From contig CM068317.1 in assembly GCA_034766995.1 (NCBI GenBank), positions 32,997,501 through 33,061,500 on the forward strand: a DNA stretch of 64,000 nt, given 5' to 3'. Both the position numbers and the translations under genes were made by a program. The stretch is from Acanthacorydalis orientalis (Eukaryota > Arthropoda > Insecta > Megaloptera > Corydalidae). Of this stretch, positions 62,299 through 64,000 are shown one piece after another. The notes under the pieces are model-generated. The model had not been told where the DNA came from, made no database searches, and saw only the letters and a program-made list of their open reading frames with translations. How positions within the stretch are numbered: the first letter of the stretch is position 1; every line of letters begins with the position of its first letter.

Positions 62299-62793
62299 TA
62301 GGTGTGCAAATTAAGTCAGTGCATTTTTTATAGAAAACGAATGTCTACGGAAATATGGAATGCATTTCGAGCCTCAAAATATCCCTTCATTATTTTATAT
62401 AATTTTGCTCTATCTGAAGTTGACGAATCCTATGTCGAAAAAAAGATTGCGGCTTCGAGTCGATCAAGTTGTAATACATTTTCGGACCTATTTCACGGTT
62501 TTAGTATTTTTTTCATGTTTAATGCTTCACGAAACCTTTCTCTAAAACTAAATAAATAATTTCTTCGATAGCATTTTTCAACTAGAATGCGAAAATTATG
62601 CAATGCCTAATATGATGTTTTTCAGACGCCATAATGTTTTGTGAGATTATGCCAACTACTTGGCCAAGATATGTAGTGTTTTTTAAATGTTAAGGTTGGC
62701 ACTTGAAAATCTTAAACGGTGATAAAATATTTTAATTTAAAACAAAGTTATGATTGATTCAATTTAAACGCACCGAATTAATTTTTACACCTA
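62299..62793 (-). mobile_element. Mariner family I, internally deleted copy (495 bp)
   Basis: Best-preserved ends of the family: (TA)GGTGTGCAAATTAAGTCAG and complement (TA)GGTGTAAAAATTAATTCGG. C-terminal and N-terminal transposase parts are joined near 62503 at the same place as in 44416-44901. All frames are interrupted. An open frame on the opposite (plus) strand at 62302-62559 is a shadow and not a gene. Confidence 0.9.
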
Positions 62794-62834
62794 ATATTTC
62801 TATTTCAAAGTTATTGCCATTAGTTTTATCGAAT

Positions 62835-62835
<1 letters not shown>

Positions 62836-62892
<57 letters not shown>
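62836..62892. repeat. (CA)n(TA)n compound microsatellite
   Basis: About 15 bases CA repeats then about 43 bases TA repeats. Confidence 0.97.
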
Positions 62893-62899
<7 letters not shown>

Positions 62900-63070
62900 A
62901 TACAGAAAATACATAGTGTCATATAAAAGTTTAAATTAATTTGCTTTTATCAGAATATACTTTCATTTGAAATATCTTATTGAATGCCCTAAAAATTCAA
63001 TTTTATTTCCATAAAATAAAATTCTTCACAGCTTTTTCCTTATAATTCTTTTTTAATGATTTTTATTCTT

Positions 63071-63071
<1 letters not shown>

Positions 63072-63122
<51 letters not shown>

Positions 63123-63142
63123 GTATATGTGTGTGTGTATAT
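63072..63142. repeat. (CA)n(TA)n(TG)n symmetrical microsatellite
   Basis: CA, TA and TG blocks form an overall near-palindromic array of about 70 bases. Confidence 0.97.
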
Positions 63143-63149
63143 GAATTAA

Positions 63150-63610
63150 CTTAAATGTTGAAATTTAATTTATTTATTGAATCAATAAAATTGAGCACGA
63201 AATTAATTCACGGAAAATACATCCAATAATAAAGTTTATCTTTTTATATAAGTGATTCCAAAAAAATAGATATTGAATAAAATATATTTCTCAGTAACGG
63301 TTAATTAATAGGGTATAAATTATTTTAGGTAAATTTGTAATTCTGTTTATTGAATTTAACAAACATTATTAGTACTAGCATGTTCAACACCAATGAAGTC
63401 TATAATAGTATGTAAAATATCAGTAACTATTTTCGAAATAGCTCAGATAATCAATAAATATGTTGGTTTTAATAACCTCGCTGTAATAATTGTAATGGAT
63501 ATTCTATTCAATACGTTTTTCCAATATTTACTAAATAATTCAGTTAATTATATACATTTCCACAAAAAAATAATTCATATTTTATATAATAAACTCGGAA
63601 TTTATACTAT
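63150..63610. other. AT-rich noncoding stretch
   Basis: An open frame starting near 63393 runs into the following TA array (Tyr-Ile run) and shows no motif; taken as chance. Confidence 0.6.

Positions 63611-63616
<6 letters not shown>

Positions 63617-63661
<45 letters not shown>
63617..63661. repeat. (TA)n microsatellite
   Basis: About 45 bases of alternating A/T. Confidence 0.97.
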
Positions 63662-63663
<2 letters not shown>

Positions 63664-63833
63664 TAGTAATGACTGGTATAGATAAATATTAATTTTACAT
63701 ATTCATGGACTTCAATATTAAAAATGTAATATAAAACTCCACAGGAAAAATAACAAACGGAGAAATGTGAGCCCTTGTAACTTTTTTGACATATCGATTT
63801 CAAATAAAAATACATTATATATACAGTGTAGTA

Positions 63834-63880
63834 GATAGCTCACTTCTCTAATGACCGAGTGATATAAAAGCTGTGCAATT
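63834..63880 (+). repeat. Possible SINE-head fragment
   Basis: TAATGACCGAGTGATATAAA resembles the A-box region of the head at 6.5 kb; no B box follows. Confidence 0.2.
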
Positions 63881-63947
63881 TTTTAAAGCGTGTAACAGTT
63901 TTTTTTCTTCTTTTATATAGAAGTTGGTCAATAAATGACTGTACCCA

Positions 63948-63951
<4 letters not shown>

Positions 63952-63994
<43 letters not shown>

Positions 63995-64000
63995 TATATA
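63952..64000. repeat. (TA)n microsatellite reaching the window end
   Basis: TA repeats with one CATA interruption continue to the last base. Confidence 0.95.

Noticed and set aside
63393..63692. 99-codon plus-strand open frame
   Set aside because: Runs through a TA array as a Tyr-Ile repeat and has no motif.
1..64000. Viral insertion or toxin gene
   Set aside because: No frame resembles a viral polymerase, capsid or known toxin.

Overview
The window looks like intergenic or long-intron DNA from an AT-rich animal genome, most likely an invertebrate and plausibly an insect. By eye the base composition is roughly three quarters A+T. Points for an animal are two mariner (Tc1/mariner, DD34D-type) transposon families with TA target sites, a Helitron 3' end, tRNA-derived SINE-like heads, TATA/CCAAT-type promoter signals and GT splice-donor-like sites. 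TCAGT-type initiators and 5'UTR-like stretches lean toward arthropods. The species cannot be named from the sequence alone.

No intact protein-coding gene is visible in 64 kb. Nearly all open frames of 60-120 codons are chance frames; many are simply translated (TA)n arrays giving Tyr-Ile runs. The only recognisable protein remnants are mariner transposases: one nearly full-length, broken copy (17920-19136, minus strand), three internally deleted relatives (35747-36154, 44416-44901, 62299-62793) and two deletion derivatives of a second family (33923-34488 and 43852-44113).

Layout. 1-2.4 kb holds a GC-rich 60-bp minisatellite, a 5'UTR-like candidate first exon (about 1.54-1.70 kb) and a GC-elevated 49-codon open frame. 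2.4-17.3 kb is AT-rich filler with many (TA)n arrays, a strong 19-bp hairpin at 4.04 kb and a GC-elevated island at 11.7-12.0 kb. 17.4-17.7 kb is a repeat-poor island dense in transcription-factor-like motifs, followed by the main mariner. 19-33.9 kb is AT-rich with microsatellites. 33.9-45 kb contains four mariner derivatives. 47.0-47.3, 49.9-50.3 and 55.6-55.9 kb are further repeat-poor, motif-rich islands; a Helitron terminus lies at 49.62 kb. A palindromic (foldback or MITE-like) repeat family recurs at 12.3, 24.5, 52.5, 56.9, 59.4 and 60.5 kb. 58.25-58.61 kb carries a candidate promoter and first exon on the plus strand.

The most pervasive feature is about 60 (TA)n arrays, roughly one per kilobase, up to about 95 bp long, often compounded with (CA)n or (GA)n in a consistent polarity. 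If genes act here, the window most plausibly serves as regulatory or intronic DNA between two weakly supported upstream exons; that is inference. I found no convincing novel molecular system. The items most worth checking are the foldback family, the mariner deletion series, the motif-rich islands and the two candidate first exons.
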